DNA from: Meconema thalassinum
Taxonomy: Eukaryota; Arthropoda; Insecta; Orthoptera; Tettigoniidae
NCBI GenBank assembly: GCA_946902985.2
Contig: OX336389.2
Location: 1,008,647,441-1,008,711,440 of the forward strand
DNA: 64,000 nt
Direction of reading: 5' to 3'
Shown here piece after piece: positions 23,506 to 33,258 of this stretch (position 1 is the stretch's first letter; each line of letters opens with the position of its first letter). Below the pieces are notes generated by a model. It was not told the DNA's origin, did not search any database, and saw only the letters and a program-made list of their open reading frames with translations. The position numbers were made by a program, and so were the translations under genes.

Positions 23506-24589
23506 AACGAGGTATATTATTGAAAATATAGGATTTATGATTTACATACCTTTCTCGGAGTTGTTGGGAGTCGTTTCACAATCTCAACTACAACTGCCGC
23601 ACCTCAATAATGTTTTTTTTTTTTTTTTTTTTTTACGAAAATAAAGAATTTTTATCGTGTTTGTTTCACTACGGACGCCATCTCTTTTGTTTCTTTGTAT
23701 ACCCGGTGCGAGATAGTACCAAATGCGTGGGGTTGGCATTCCTGACTTGGTGAGAAAGATGTCTCCTAGAGACTTCATTTCAACTATATAAGTAGTGTTG
23801 CTATTTGGGATGGCTGGCTGGGTGGGTCTATGACAGCGGACGAGTCAACATCTATTAATTTATCATCTCCAGATACCATTACTCAATTTATTTTATACAC
23901 ATGTTCTCACGTTGTGCAGCGCTACCCTATAAGCTTCACAAATGGCATGCTTGTGTTGCATCACTGCCTGCAAGATATTTAGCAGAGTGTGCATTTAAAA
24001 ATGCTATGTCACCTTGTAATTAGCCTACTAGTGCAATATCAACGATAATGTCACTAACCCTCTTGATCAGCCGGACACTTGCCACTGTATTCTTGACTTC
24101 TCACAGTGAAAATGTCACCTCCACAAGCAAGGCTGTTATCTATTATGCTGTTCTTTTTTCTCTGTTGGTTGTGTATTGTTTGAGGGCGGATGAATTATTT
24201 ATTACTAGCCAATGAGCATATTGAATTTCCTAGAACAAGGACACTAGCATTACACATGTTTGGCAAAAGAAAAGAGTGGAAACTGAGGGAGGCAATGGAA
24301 ATCGAGGTCATAGCCATGCGAAAGGAAAATGTATGGACTATAAAAGAAGAAAAGTGAAGGGTTAAGGGGAGTATTATGGATCGCGATTTCTGACACTACA
24401 AAATTCCCCACGACACAAAATGGTGGCATCGGAGACATTATAGATGACACTTAAAAGTTTAAACGATGCATACATGTTAAATTCTATATGTTATTAAGGC
24501 TCCACATGCAATCCTCCAGACCCCCTTGCTTGTAGTAAAATCACTAATTTTAGTCCAGGCATAAATCTAACCTAGTTAGCGACCAATGG
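23506..24589. other. No recognisable gene; contains a 22-24 base poly-T run
   Basis: Poly-T near 23610-23633. Short frames have no motif. Confidence 0.4.
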
Positions 24590-24870
24590 TTTCGCCCAGA
24601 CCGTCGTCTAACCTAGTTGTTTTATAACTAACTTAGTAGGAACCAATGGCTTTGTCTCACTATGGCCTTACTTAGAGTGCAGTGCAACTTTTCAATTGCA
24701 TTGAACAACTAAAAGTAATTTATGGCCATTCGTAACTCGCGACAAAAACTTGCATTTGAACACATGTGACTGCATCCGCATGTAACGACACACTGTTTGA
24801 AACCTCATAAGGCTGAGTAACAAGGCACAACATCAAACTAACATAGTCTTTATGTCATCGACAACACTAA
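24590..24870 (+). repeat. Dispersed repeat, copy 1
   Basis: Diverged direct copy of 29750-30020. Shared blocks include ACCAATGGTT/ATCAATGGTC, CAACTTTTYAATTRTRTT-like sequence, and ACACACTGTTT followed by ACCTCAT. Non-coding. Confidence 0.55.
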
Positions 24871-24929
24871 AAAATTCCCCTAGACACATACGTATCTTGG
24901 TATATACTTAAACACAGGCAACAATCATA

Positions 24930-25640
24930 ATGATGCAGGATATAGATGGTACTCTGTTAATTGGTCCGAATGCTGTTTTGGACCTATGGCTGAACTACTT
25001 TGAGCACCTACTGAATCAGACTAGTGAGAGTAACACACTGGTAGTTAGTGACAGTGGGCCCGTAACCAACATGAGTCTGAGGCATGTGAGTGGGCAGCGG
25101 AAGAAGCTTATTTTAGCTTGCAACATCTTCAAAAGTCTCTGTTAATCAGCAGAAGGAGCAAGAAACACTTTTATAAGACTGTTTTACGATCTGTTGTAAT
25201 GTATGCATCTGAGACATGAGTAATGACTGGACTTGATGAGATCCTATTAAATACCTGGGTGAGGAAAATACTAGGTCATATATATGGACCTGTACAGGAC
25301 GAGAATGGATGGTGGATTAGGGCAAATGCCAAGGTGTATTGGATGTACAAGGAACAGAGTATGGTTACAGAAGTCAAGAGAGTAAGTCTGGGTGGTTTGT
25401 TCATATTGAGGGGACTGTGCAGAAAGCCTACTGCCGGAAGCTGGCGGGATGACACCTGCCTGGATGTCCATGTAAAAGATGGATTGATAATGTAGAATAT
25501 GATCTTCATGAGATGGGTGTCGGGGATTGGCGCCGTTGTGCTCAGGACTGGAACAACTGGAAAAGGGTTGTGGAGGCGGCCAAGGCTCTTCATGGGCCGT
25601 AGCGCCAATGGGTAAGGTTTTGGGCATATTGATGCAATGG
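24930..25640 (+). pseudogene. RTE-like LINE fragment with internal deletion
   Basis: First part (24930-25060) reads DIDGTLLIGPNAVLDLWLNY, FEHLLN, the pre-RT region of an RTE-like LINE. It jumps directly to distal motifs: LRSVVMYASETW, LNTWVRKILGHIYGPVQDEN, MYKEQSMVTEVKRVSLGGL and a final KALHGP-like segment near 25590. The palm with the catalytic residues is missing, so the element is internally deleted. Frame changes occur near 25140, 25215 and 25490. Confidence 0.7.
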
Positions 25641-26144
25641 ATGTTGTCAACATCCAATCATGCAATTAATACAGGGTGAATAAAATTAACACCCTGGGAA
25701 AATTAGTGATTACAGCCAGGTCCATTTTGGCGTACCAATCAGTGCTGACATCTCACCAATGGGTCACCAGCTGCTGCCAGGCCATAAAGGGTATGCTGCA
25801 GTATAACGGGCAACAATAGCCTACTGTAGTTTGAAGGCTTAGTCCTACCTGTAAGGTAAATGCACCAATGGTCGTCATGTTAAGGGAGATTTAGACAAGA
25901 AATCGTATACACCGTACACATTTTGGTAAATTTAATCAACAAAAGCACTGTACCTAACCTCAAACTCTACTCAAACACTAGGATAGACCAAATATCAAAG
26001 ATATTCATTTTAGGAAAAATGATGTATTTTTTAAAAAAGTGTGTTTTTGCGCCAGTGTTCGGCACTATGTATTTGGATTTTTCCTATATTCGTCACCCGT
26101 TTGCACCAATTGCCATCACATTGTTAATTTTCCTTGTCTGCTGT
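25641..26144. other. No recognisable gene; flank of the pogo-type element
   Basis: Contains CAGGGTGAATAAAATTAACA and CCCTGGGAAA near 25674-25702. No paired terminal repeat could be confirmed. Confidence 0.35.
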
Positions 26145-27441
26145 TTATAATGCATTTCTGTCAATTGTTGCATAATACACAGATTTATCGACTTGGAGGC
26201 TAACATTTACGAATAAAACAGTACCAGTAATTATGTTTTTTAATAAAAATGGAATATTAAAAAAAAAGACGGAAACGGGATTAGTGGGTAGAAGACATAC
26301 GAGCAGGAAAATATCGTAATTTTGCTCTAAACAAGTGAGACCACGGCATAACAGCCCGGAAAATGACCATTCGCTGAGGCCTGACACCGATTGTTGCCAT
26401 AGAAACCCTCTGAATTCGCCACTCATGTACATTTTTCTTCCAGGCAGTCTTTAGTAGCTTAAAAACCCCTACATCCGTGGGTTGAAGTACGTGTGTGACA
26501 TTAGGTAGTAAAGCGACCAAAACAATTCCATGATCCTCACAAAATTTACTAGTATGTATGGTCAAGTGTGAGAAGTGCCCGTCAATGAATAATGTCAGGG
26601 AGAGGAATCTCCTTCTCAACCAACCCAGGATGAAATATGTTACTGAGATATTCGTAAAACACTTCCCCCCGGTCATTCACCCGTTTGGCGATTTGCCAAT
26701 GCCCCAGTGTGCTGGCATTGAGGCAATAATGATGTCTTGGGGCAGACGTTCATACTTGAACACTACAAGGGAAGGAGAAATATCGCCATGGGCATTGCCT
26801 GTTAAAAGTACCGTCAAGCATTCTTTCTCGTCCGAATTCACTTGCTGATGTATTGTCTTGTAACCCCTGTTCGCCAGCACTTTGTTGCCTTTCGGATTGA
26901 GAAAGAAAACAGTCTCGTCAGCGTTGAACAGTCGCCGAGGGTCTGACAAAATAGACTGGAAGTCGTTTTCCACTGAATAGCTGTAGACTTCTGAAACCCA
27001 GGTTTTATTTTGATGTTCTGTAATTGTAGCACGGCTTACTGTCAAATTTTGAGGGGTTCGTAAAAGATAGACCTGGATTTCTTTTTATGAAAGATTCACG
27101 CCATTTCCTTCCTGGCGGCCATCTTTGAAAGGAAAGTCCCTCTTCAATTCTTGTGTAAGGCACTGGACACTTGTGCAAATCGTCCTTTGTGACCGGGACC
27201 CCGCTTTTCGTAGTGAGATTACCCATTGAACTAGCATAGCCTCAGCTTCCTTTGTTAAAATGGAACTTAGCCCCATTTTCCTCTCTCTAGGAGATTTTCC
27301 TTTAATTTTGTCCGAGAGGGTGTTTCTCGGAACACCATTCCTCTCCGCGGCCTTTTTAATACTCATGCCGTCCTCCACAACGGCCTTAATAGCAGCTTCC
27401 ATTTGCTCAATATCATAATTCAGAACTGTGCGTTTCGACAT
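26145..27441 (-). pseudogene. Pogo/Tigger-type transposase (HTH-psq plus DDE_1)
   Basis: N-terminus at 27441 (MSKRTVLNYDIEQMEAAIKA) with a pipsqueak/CENP-B helix-turn-helix: GMSIKKAAERNGVPRNTLSD. A second DNA-binding region follows. The DDE_1 core has FNADETVFF (first Asp, about 26920), LFIDGHFSHL (second Asp, about 26590) and LLPNVTHVLQPTDVGVF (third Asp, about 26480), so the triad is recognisable. A stop or frameshift near 27050-27085 separates HTH from catalytic core, and another shift lies near 26676. The transposase would cut and paste its element at TA. Terminal repeats were not found. It lies antisense in Sara intron 1. Confidence 0.82.
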
Positions 27442-27538
27442 ATTGCCTGGGGCAGATGGCCTCGTAGTTCCGCCCCTTAAAACAACAATAACTATCTAAC
27501 ATATTGCCTGAAAGCAAAGATTTAGTCTTAGAATAATA

Positions 27539-28366
27539 CGAGGCACGTCCAGAAAGTAAGTTCCGTTTGGTAATAAAATTAAATTATGTACAGATACAGA
27601 AAAATTATTTATTGCACAACATTCTACACCTCTTAAACTACTTTTCCACATAACTGCCGAACTTTTGCAGGCATTTGTCATAGCGTGGCACAAGCTTTTG
27701 AATACCTTCTTCAAAGAAGTATGCCGCCTGTCTTCAACCAGTTGGAAACATCATTTTCCGAGGTGTCAAGATTTGTTTCGGCTTAACCTTTGCTGGGGAT
27801 GAAGTGTGCCTCCATTCCATTGATTGCCGCTTACTTTCAGGGGTGTCGTAAGAAACCCAAGTTTCATCTCCTGTGACTATCTGTGTCAGAAATTCTTCGC
27901 CGCCTTCATTGTAACGGGTCAAAAACTGAAGTGCACTACCCATCCGTTTTGTTTTGTGTTGCTCCGTAAGAATCTTTGGTACCCATCGTCGGCAAAGTAT
28001 ACGAAAGTTCAGTTTTTCGGTAACAATTTCATGAATTAGTGATCGTGAGATTTGGGGAAATTCCATAGCGAGAGCACTAATTGTAAACCTGCGGTTTTCC
28101 CGGATCTTGTCATCAATCGCGTGAACCAGTTTTTCTGTAACCGCTGCAGCGGAACGTACAACTAGTTGAAGACACAAGCGGCACACGTCTATGAAGAAGG
28201 TATACAAAAACTCGTGCCACGCTACGACAAATGCCTGCAACATTTTGGCAGTTGTGTGGAAAAGTAGTTTAAGGGTTGTAGAATTTTGTGCAATAAATAA
28301 TTTTTCTGTATCTGTACACAATTTAATGTTATTACCAAACGGAACTTACTTTCTGGACGTACCTCG
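27539..28366 (-). mobile_element. Mariner derivative with long (about 207 bp) inverted repeats
   Basis: Flanked by TA (27537-27538 and 28367-28368). Ends CGAGGCACGTCCAGAAAGTA and inverted CGAGGTACGTCCAGAAAGTA. The similarity runs for about 207 bp in each arm (27539-27747 and 28160-28366). Between them is a mariner transposase core on the minus strand. The 3' half of the transposase is absent. Confidence 0.8.
27734..28321 (-). pseudogene. Mariner transposase, C-terminally truncated
   Basis: 195-residue open frame. Its first part runs through the inverted repeat; residues from about 60 onward match mariner: KLNFRILCRRWVPKILTEQH, MGSALQFLTRYNEGGEEF, IVTGDETWVSYDTPESKRQS and a MEWRHTSSPAKVK segment. 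The first catalytic Asp is in TGDETW. The frame ends soon after, where the left arm begins, so the second and third catalytic Asp residues of DD34D are missing. It lacks catalytic competence but retains the helix-turn-helix-proximal part. Confidence 0.78.
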
Positions 28367-28368
28367 TA

Positions 28369-29749
28369 TATTATTTATCATCTCAATAAAATTTAAAAAA
28401 ATCCTCTGTAGCACGCCTAGCCAAAAAAAAACTAGGCCTACTGAGGTGCGGCCGTCAAGAGAGACCTACGTAATAATAACAATACCCTGTAAATGTTTAT
28501 TGGTTGCGAAACGTTAGCACAAACATTAACATTATCGTGCACTAGTGTTCGTCACGAATGTGCTCTAAAGTTCGTCAGCTATGACGACTACTGGACACGA
28601 TGATCAAATGATAATTTAATTAATACAGGATACTTTAGAGCTACATTATAAGTATATTGCCGCTGTTAGTTAGGTCTTGCAAGGAGAAATGACAATGTGC
28701 CAGTTTTCGTCACAAATGACGAGCATTGGTAAAGTGCATTTTTTAAAATCCATTGTTCGTCACCGGCATTTCTAACAAAACTAGGCACGTGAGCACGAAA
28801 TAACAAATCACATATGTTACAGAAACAATTACCAACTATATCACGCACTTGTAACATTTTAAAATGTCGGAACATAACACGCATGCACATAATTAACTCG
28901 CGCGTGTGCTTAGCACATGCGAGAAGCAAATGGCGCATCAAGACAGCTCAGCTCACAGGAGATGTTTGACGCAGGGAATCACCTATTACATCGCACGCAT
29001 GATTTCGCAAAGTTGCTCCTTATCGGCAAGGAAGGTATGACTCATCTCGTAAGACTTCGTGCGTTGAGATAGACCCGTTGACATGCTCATTTTTTGTACT
29101 TATATACGAGAGTGACGAAGACTGGATCACTGACGAAAACCGGTACAGTTACCTTACCTGTAGTTTTTGTTTAATCCTGACCTGATGTGTGGCTTATAAG
29201 TAATTTTTGAACAACGATGGTTTTGGTGTCAATTTCAAACGTATGGGGATAATTACAAGCATAACTGCCTTGCTTCTTGCTGGCATAACTCCATATGCTC
29301 CACTTACTTTGCCCGCTCCATCCGCATGTGGGAACCTTGATAGATCAATGGTTTTAGGATTCCCTGGGCCTACCCAATCCTGGAGACCAAGATTAACGGC
29401 CGAGGGGACCTGACTCGCTGACCACACATCACCCTACAATCTGTATGCCGAATGGCTGTGGTAGGCCAGGGCACTTCAAGGGCTGTTGTGCCATGGGGTT
29501 TGGTTTTATGGGCATACCCAATTTACATTATTCTAAGCATTTGAATATGAGTTTCATTCCATTAAGTTTTACAATATGTAGTCTATACTTTTTCCAAACA
29601 AGCAATATTTTGAAAAGAAAAGAAAAAAAAACAAGCAACATCAATAAAAACAATATTGCAATGCATACTTATTATATTTTGTGCGTTGATAAGGTTTTAC
29701 ATTCAAAAACAATTCTTATCTGAAACCCCTTTTCTTGTAGTGCAAACAG
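28369..29749. other. No recognisable gene; TTCGTCA-rich segment
   Basis: TTCGTCAC-like words recur at about 28549, 28571, 28704 and 28748 and, inverted, at 29112 and 29131. CCAGTTTTCGTCA at 28700-28712 is nearly inverted at 29131-29143 (one mismatch), possibly ends of a 444-bp unit. Short frames at 29207-29413 have no recognised motif. Confidence 0.35.
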
Positions 29750-30020
29750 TAATTTTTGTCCCGACAGTGGTTTATCCCAGTAGCAATCAATGGTCTCATC
29801 CTGACCATATCTCGGGGATTGCAATGCAACTTTTTAATTATGTTAAACAACTAAGAATAATGTATAAACATTCTTAACTCGCCACCAAACATCTAATACC
29901 GTTGGACTTGAACATGTAATCACATCCACATATGACCACACACTGTTTAACCTCATATCAACATAAAGAAAATTAAAAAAGCAGTGTTACATAACGACAA
30001 TTCGAGGTGCTACTTGAAAC
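29750..30020 (+). repeat. Dispersed repeat, copy 2
   Basis: Diverged direct copy of 24590-24870, same strand, ending in the shared ACACACTGTTT and AACCTCAT blocks. Non-coding. Confidence 0.55.
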
Positions 30021-30062
30021 AAACTAACATCAATGTTCATACCTAATTTGTGGATTGGGGGG

Positions 30063-30235
30063 CGTGGTGGACATCGATCACCTCACCAAGGGGGGCCGGG
30101 TTTGGTTCCCAGCCAATCCATGCAAGATTTTAGATTTGAAATGCCATGTCCTGTGGTTCAGATTCCACTTAAAAAGGAGGTCCTATGGCTCATAATCACA
30201 CGATTAACGGTCACGTAAAACTACAAGCTTCCTTC
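30063..30235 (+). mobile_element. SINE family C fragment (GTGGCTCATAATCACA body)
   Basis: Contains ATGCCATGTCCTGTGGTTC, AAAAAGGAGGTCC, ATGGCTCATAATCACACGAT and CACGTAAAACTACAAGCTTC, the body shared with 35475-35667, 36790-36925 and 60675-60855. The head (GGTGGACATCGATCACCTCA) is less well preserved. Confidence 0.65.
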
Positions 30236-30737
30236 CTTCATTTGTGGATTTGGGTATCGCAGGAAACGAGCTTCCTGTTCAGGCGGCGAAGGAGGCAGTC
30301 ACACTTCCCTCACTACTGTATAAGGTGCCTGCTAGTGATTTACGCTTTCAGTTGCGACTTTCTAAAATGTCGTACTGGGAGGAAGCGTGGCAGGCCACGC
30401 CTCTGCCCTACAAACTGAGGGCCATCATGGGGACAAGGAAGGTATGGAAATCTACACTCCTATCTAGCCAGAAGGAAGTTGTGGTATTCTGTCGACTCTG
30501 GATCGGCCATGGGATTACTACGCACTTGTTAAAGAAAGAATCCTCCCCCGTGTGTACTTGCAGCGCTCTGCTTACCAAGGCGCACATTCTCTTGGAGTGT
30601 GTGGACATGGCCGATCTGCGAAGTACCGTACTCTCAAACTGCCCAATGACCCCTCCCTTGTTCTACATGATGACGGGCCATCAGTAGACCTTGTCATCCA
30701 GTTCATGAGGGAGAGTGGCTACATTTTAATGTTTTAG
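30236..30737 (+). pseudogene. LINE ORF2 C-terminus with RNase H end
   Basis: Reads DLGIAGNELPVQAAKEAVTL, the end of a LINE RNase H domain (usual form GIxGNExAD), then the distal region WKSTLLSSQKEVVVFCRLWI, GHGITTHLLKKESSPVC and LTKAHILLECVDM, the Cys/His knuckle region of I/LOA/R1-type LINEs. It ends in another frame with VDLVIQFMRESGYILMF. A frameshift near 30660 splits the tail. The Asp expected after GNE is replaced by PVQ sequence. 5' truncated. Confidence 0.68.
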
Positions 30738-30844
30738 TGTAGTTAGTCTTTGAGTTGAGGTATAATCTGCTTTATGTTTTTTATTCTGTACTAGTCTATT
30801 TTTAATGTTCAAAATGCCTTATTTGTTTTATTGTTTTTAATAAT

Positions 30845-31005
30845 CCTGACTGGCTGCATGGCTCAGCGGTAACATTCTTGGCCCAAGGTATCAGTAGATT
30901 TACTGGCACATTGAAGATCCCCTTCGGGGAAATATTCCGGCGCCCCGGCTCTCTAAAAGCTGCAGTAATTTATAGCGACGGAAAACCAATAACATTATTA
31001 TTCTT
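30845..31005 (+). mobile_element. SINE family D copy with internal deletion
   Basis: Head GACTGGCTGCATGGCTCAGC, body GAAGATCCCCTTCGGGGAAA, tail GAAAACCAATAACATTATTA. Relative to 20411-20637 the segment holding box B and the following 60 bp is missing. Confidence 0.75.
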
Positions 31006-31279
31006 TTTATAATTTTTTTAAATAATATAAGCCAACTAATGGCTACACTGCGTTCTGCTGCACAGCTGAAAGCAACGGGAAACTACAGCCGTAATGCTAT
31101 TCCCGAGGATATGCACCTCTCTATGCATAATTACATGTGATGATGGCCTCCTCCCTTGAAAAATTTCAATCCGGAGGTAAACTAGTCCCCCGTTCGGATC
31201 TCTGGGTGGGGACTACTCGAGAGGGGGTTAACATCACAGAAGTGACAAAGAGGAAATCTGACATTCTACGGATCGGAGC

Positions 31280-32235
31280 GTGAAATGTTAGGAGTCTGCT
31301 AGGAAGTGGAAGGTTAGAAAACTTAGAAAGGGAAATGGATAGGCTGAGGTTGGATTTGGTTGGGATTAGTGAAATGCACTGGCAGGAAGAACAGGACTTT
31401 TGGTCAGGAGACTATAGGGTCATTAGCACTAAATCAAACAATGGTCAAGCAGGGGTTGGTCTCATATGGAGTAAGAAACTTGGACAGTGGGTGGAATATT
31501 ATGAGCAATATAGTGAACGGATTATTGTAGCAAAAATCAATACAAAACCTACGTGCACCACGGTGGTACAAGTCTATATGCCTACCAGTCAAGCTGATGA
31601 TGATGTTGAAAAGATCTACGAAGAAATAGATGAAATTCTGAGGTATATCAATGGTGATGAAAATGTTATAGTAATGGGAGATTGGAATGCTGTGGTAGGA
31701 AAAGGAAGAGAAGGGAAGATAGTAGGAGATTTCGGATTAGGTGAAAGGAATGATCGAGGAAGCAGATTGATGGAATTCTGTACCGAGCATGAGTTGGTCA
31801 TAGCCAATACCTCATTCAATAACCACAATAGAAGAATATACACATGGATGAGACCAGGAGATACAGGACGTTACCAAATCGATTTCATTATGGTCAAGCA
31901 GAGGTTTCGAAACCAGATTTTGGATTGTAAAACATATCCCGGTGCTGACATAAACTCTGACCACAATCTGGTTGTTATGAAATGCAGATTGAAGTTGAAG
32001 AAACTGAAGAAAAGTCAAAAGCCAAAAGGGTGGGCAATAGGCAGACTGAAAGAGAAGGATGTAAATGAAAGATTCAATGAGAGTATAAAGGAAGGACTAA
32101 TGAAAAACCCTAAACAAACTTCAATTGCAGATGAATGGGCACTTTTGAAGAATGAAATAACAAAATCTGCAGAAGAAAACATTGGAAGGAAAGAAAGAAT
32201 AGGTAGAAAACTGTGGATTACCCAGGATATACTAC
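31280..32235 (+). pseudogene. RTE-like LINE endonuclease
   Basis: AP-endonuclease domain. The opening motif reads RIGA-stop-NVRSLLGSGRL: the Trp codon of the usual TWNVRSL motif is TGA. It continues LVGISEMHW (catalytic Glu), VVQVYMPTSQADDDVEKIYE, VIVMGDWNAVVG, IYTWMRPG and INSDHNLVVMKC with the SDH motif. The linker carries on to WITQDIL at about 32232, where the sequence turns into the foldback insert. The downstream part resumes at 33258 with RRKHKNVRDEKGKAEYRRLR. Apart from the early stop and the insertion the domain is well preserved. Confidence 0.82.
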
Positions 32236-33258
32236 AGGGTCTCTATTTTTGCTTGGCAAGGACATTCTCGCTCACGCTCTCCGTCAGTGACAGCTCGGTT
32301 CCCGGCGACCGCGCGCGCGTATGTACGACTGAATACGGCGCTTAAAATCAGTATGATACATTTTTATTCTCCATGCTTACAGTAGATGCTGAAAATGTTC
32401 CCCATCCACTGCCAAACATAACCGGCATATCCTTATGAAGTTTCCGGTTACTCCAGTTAATTTAGCTTCAGTAAGGAAATGACATTTTCGTCTATTTTTA
32501 TTGTTTACTGAACCTGTACATTTGAATCTCTTAACCAGTTGATTTATTGTCCGATTTATAGGAATGGGTCTCCCTGGAAATGGCATTCGAAACTTTTGTC
32601 TTGTTCCAGCGCACGATTTCCTGCACTTTATGTACGTATCGTGCAGATATACTTGTTCACGTAACGAATATTTCACATAAGGCATTACAGCACTATACAC
32701 AATCACAATAAAACACTACACAATAAGATATACAGTATCGGTACACAGTAGCTTTATAAAACACTGAAAGACTGAAACACCCAATTAGCTCGGAGCTCAC
32801 GTCTACAGAAGAGCGAGTGAATACCCGGGCAATACGGCTGGAGACCACGCGCCGGGGACCGGCGACCAAGGTCGAGCGAAGGTCTGCATGATAGGCCTAC
32901 ATGCCGTTCATAACGTGCGCTAGAACAAGACAAAAGTTTCGAATGACATTTCCAGGGAGACTCATTACAATAAATCAACTGGCTAAGAGATTCAAACGTA
33001 CAGGTTCAGTAAACAATAAAAATAGACGAAAATGTCGTTATTTCCTTACTGAAGCTAGATTAACCGGAGTAACCGGAAACTTCATAAGGAGATGCCGATT
33101 ATGTTTGACAGCGGATGGGGAACATTTTCAGCATCTGATGTAAGCATGGTGAGTAAAAATGCATGATACTGATTTTAAGCACCGTATTCTGTCGTACATA
33201 CGTGCGTGCGGTCGCTGGGAACTGAGCTGCCACTGGCGGAACACGTGAGCGAGAATGT
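32236..33258. mobile_element. Foldback DNA element with a DUF4817-like DNA-binding domain in each arm
   Basis: Inverted arms 32262-32619 and 32911-33258 start with ACATTCTCGCTCACG and end with its complement. Each arm encodes the same short domain on opposite strands. Left (minus, 32706-32377): YSLREQVYLHDTYIKCRKSC, RQKFRMPFPGRPIPINRTIN, LVKRFKCTGSV. Right (plus, 32901-33143): RQKFRMTFPGRLITINQLAK, FKRTGSV. This resembles the helix-turn-helix region (DUF4817 type) at the start of some insect transposon proteins. No catalytic domain is present. The unique middle (32620-32910) has the left domain's N-terminal part and a GC-rich segment. A clean TSD is not visible. Confidence 0.65.

Noticed and set aside
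24250..24450. 66-residue minus-strand frame
   Set aside because: Short, AT-rich, no motif or splice context.
29207..29427. Overlapping frames on both strands (68-77 residues)
   Set aside because: No recognisable motif, not linked to splice sites, and within repeat-rich intron sequence.
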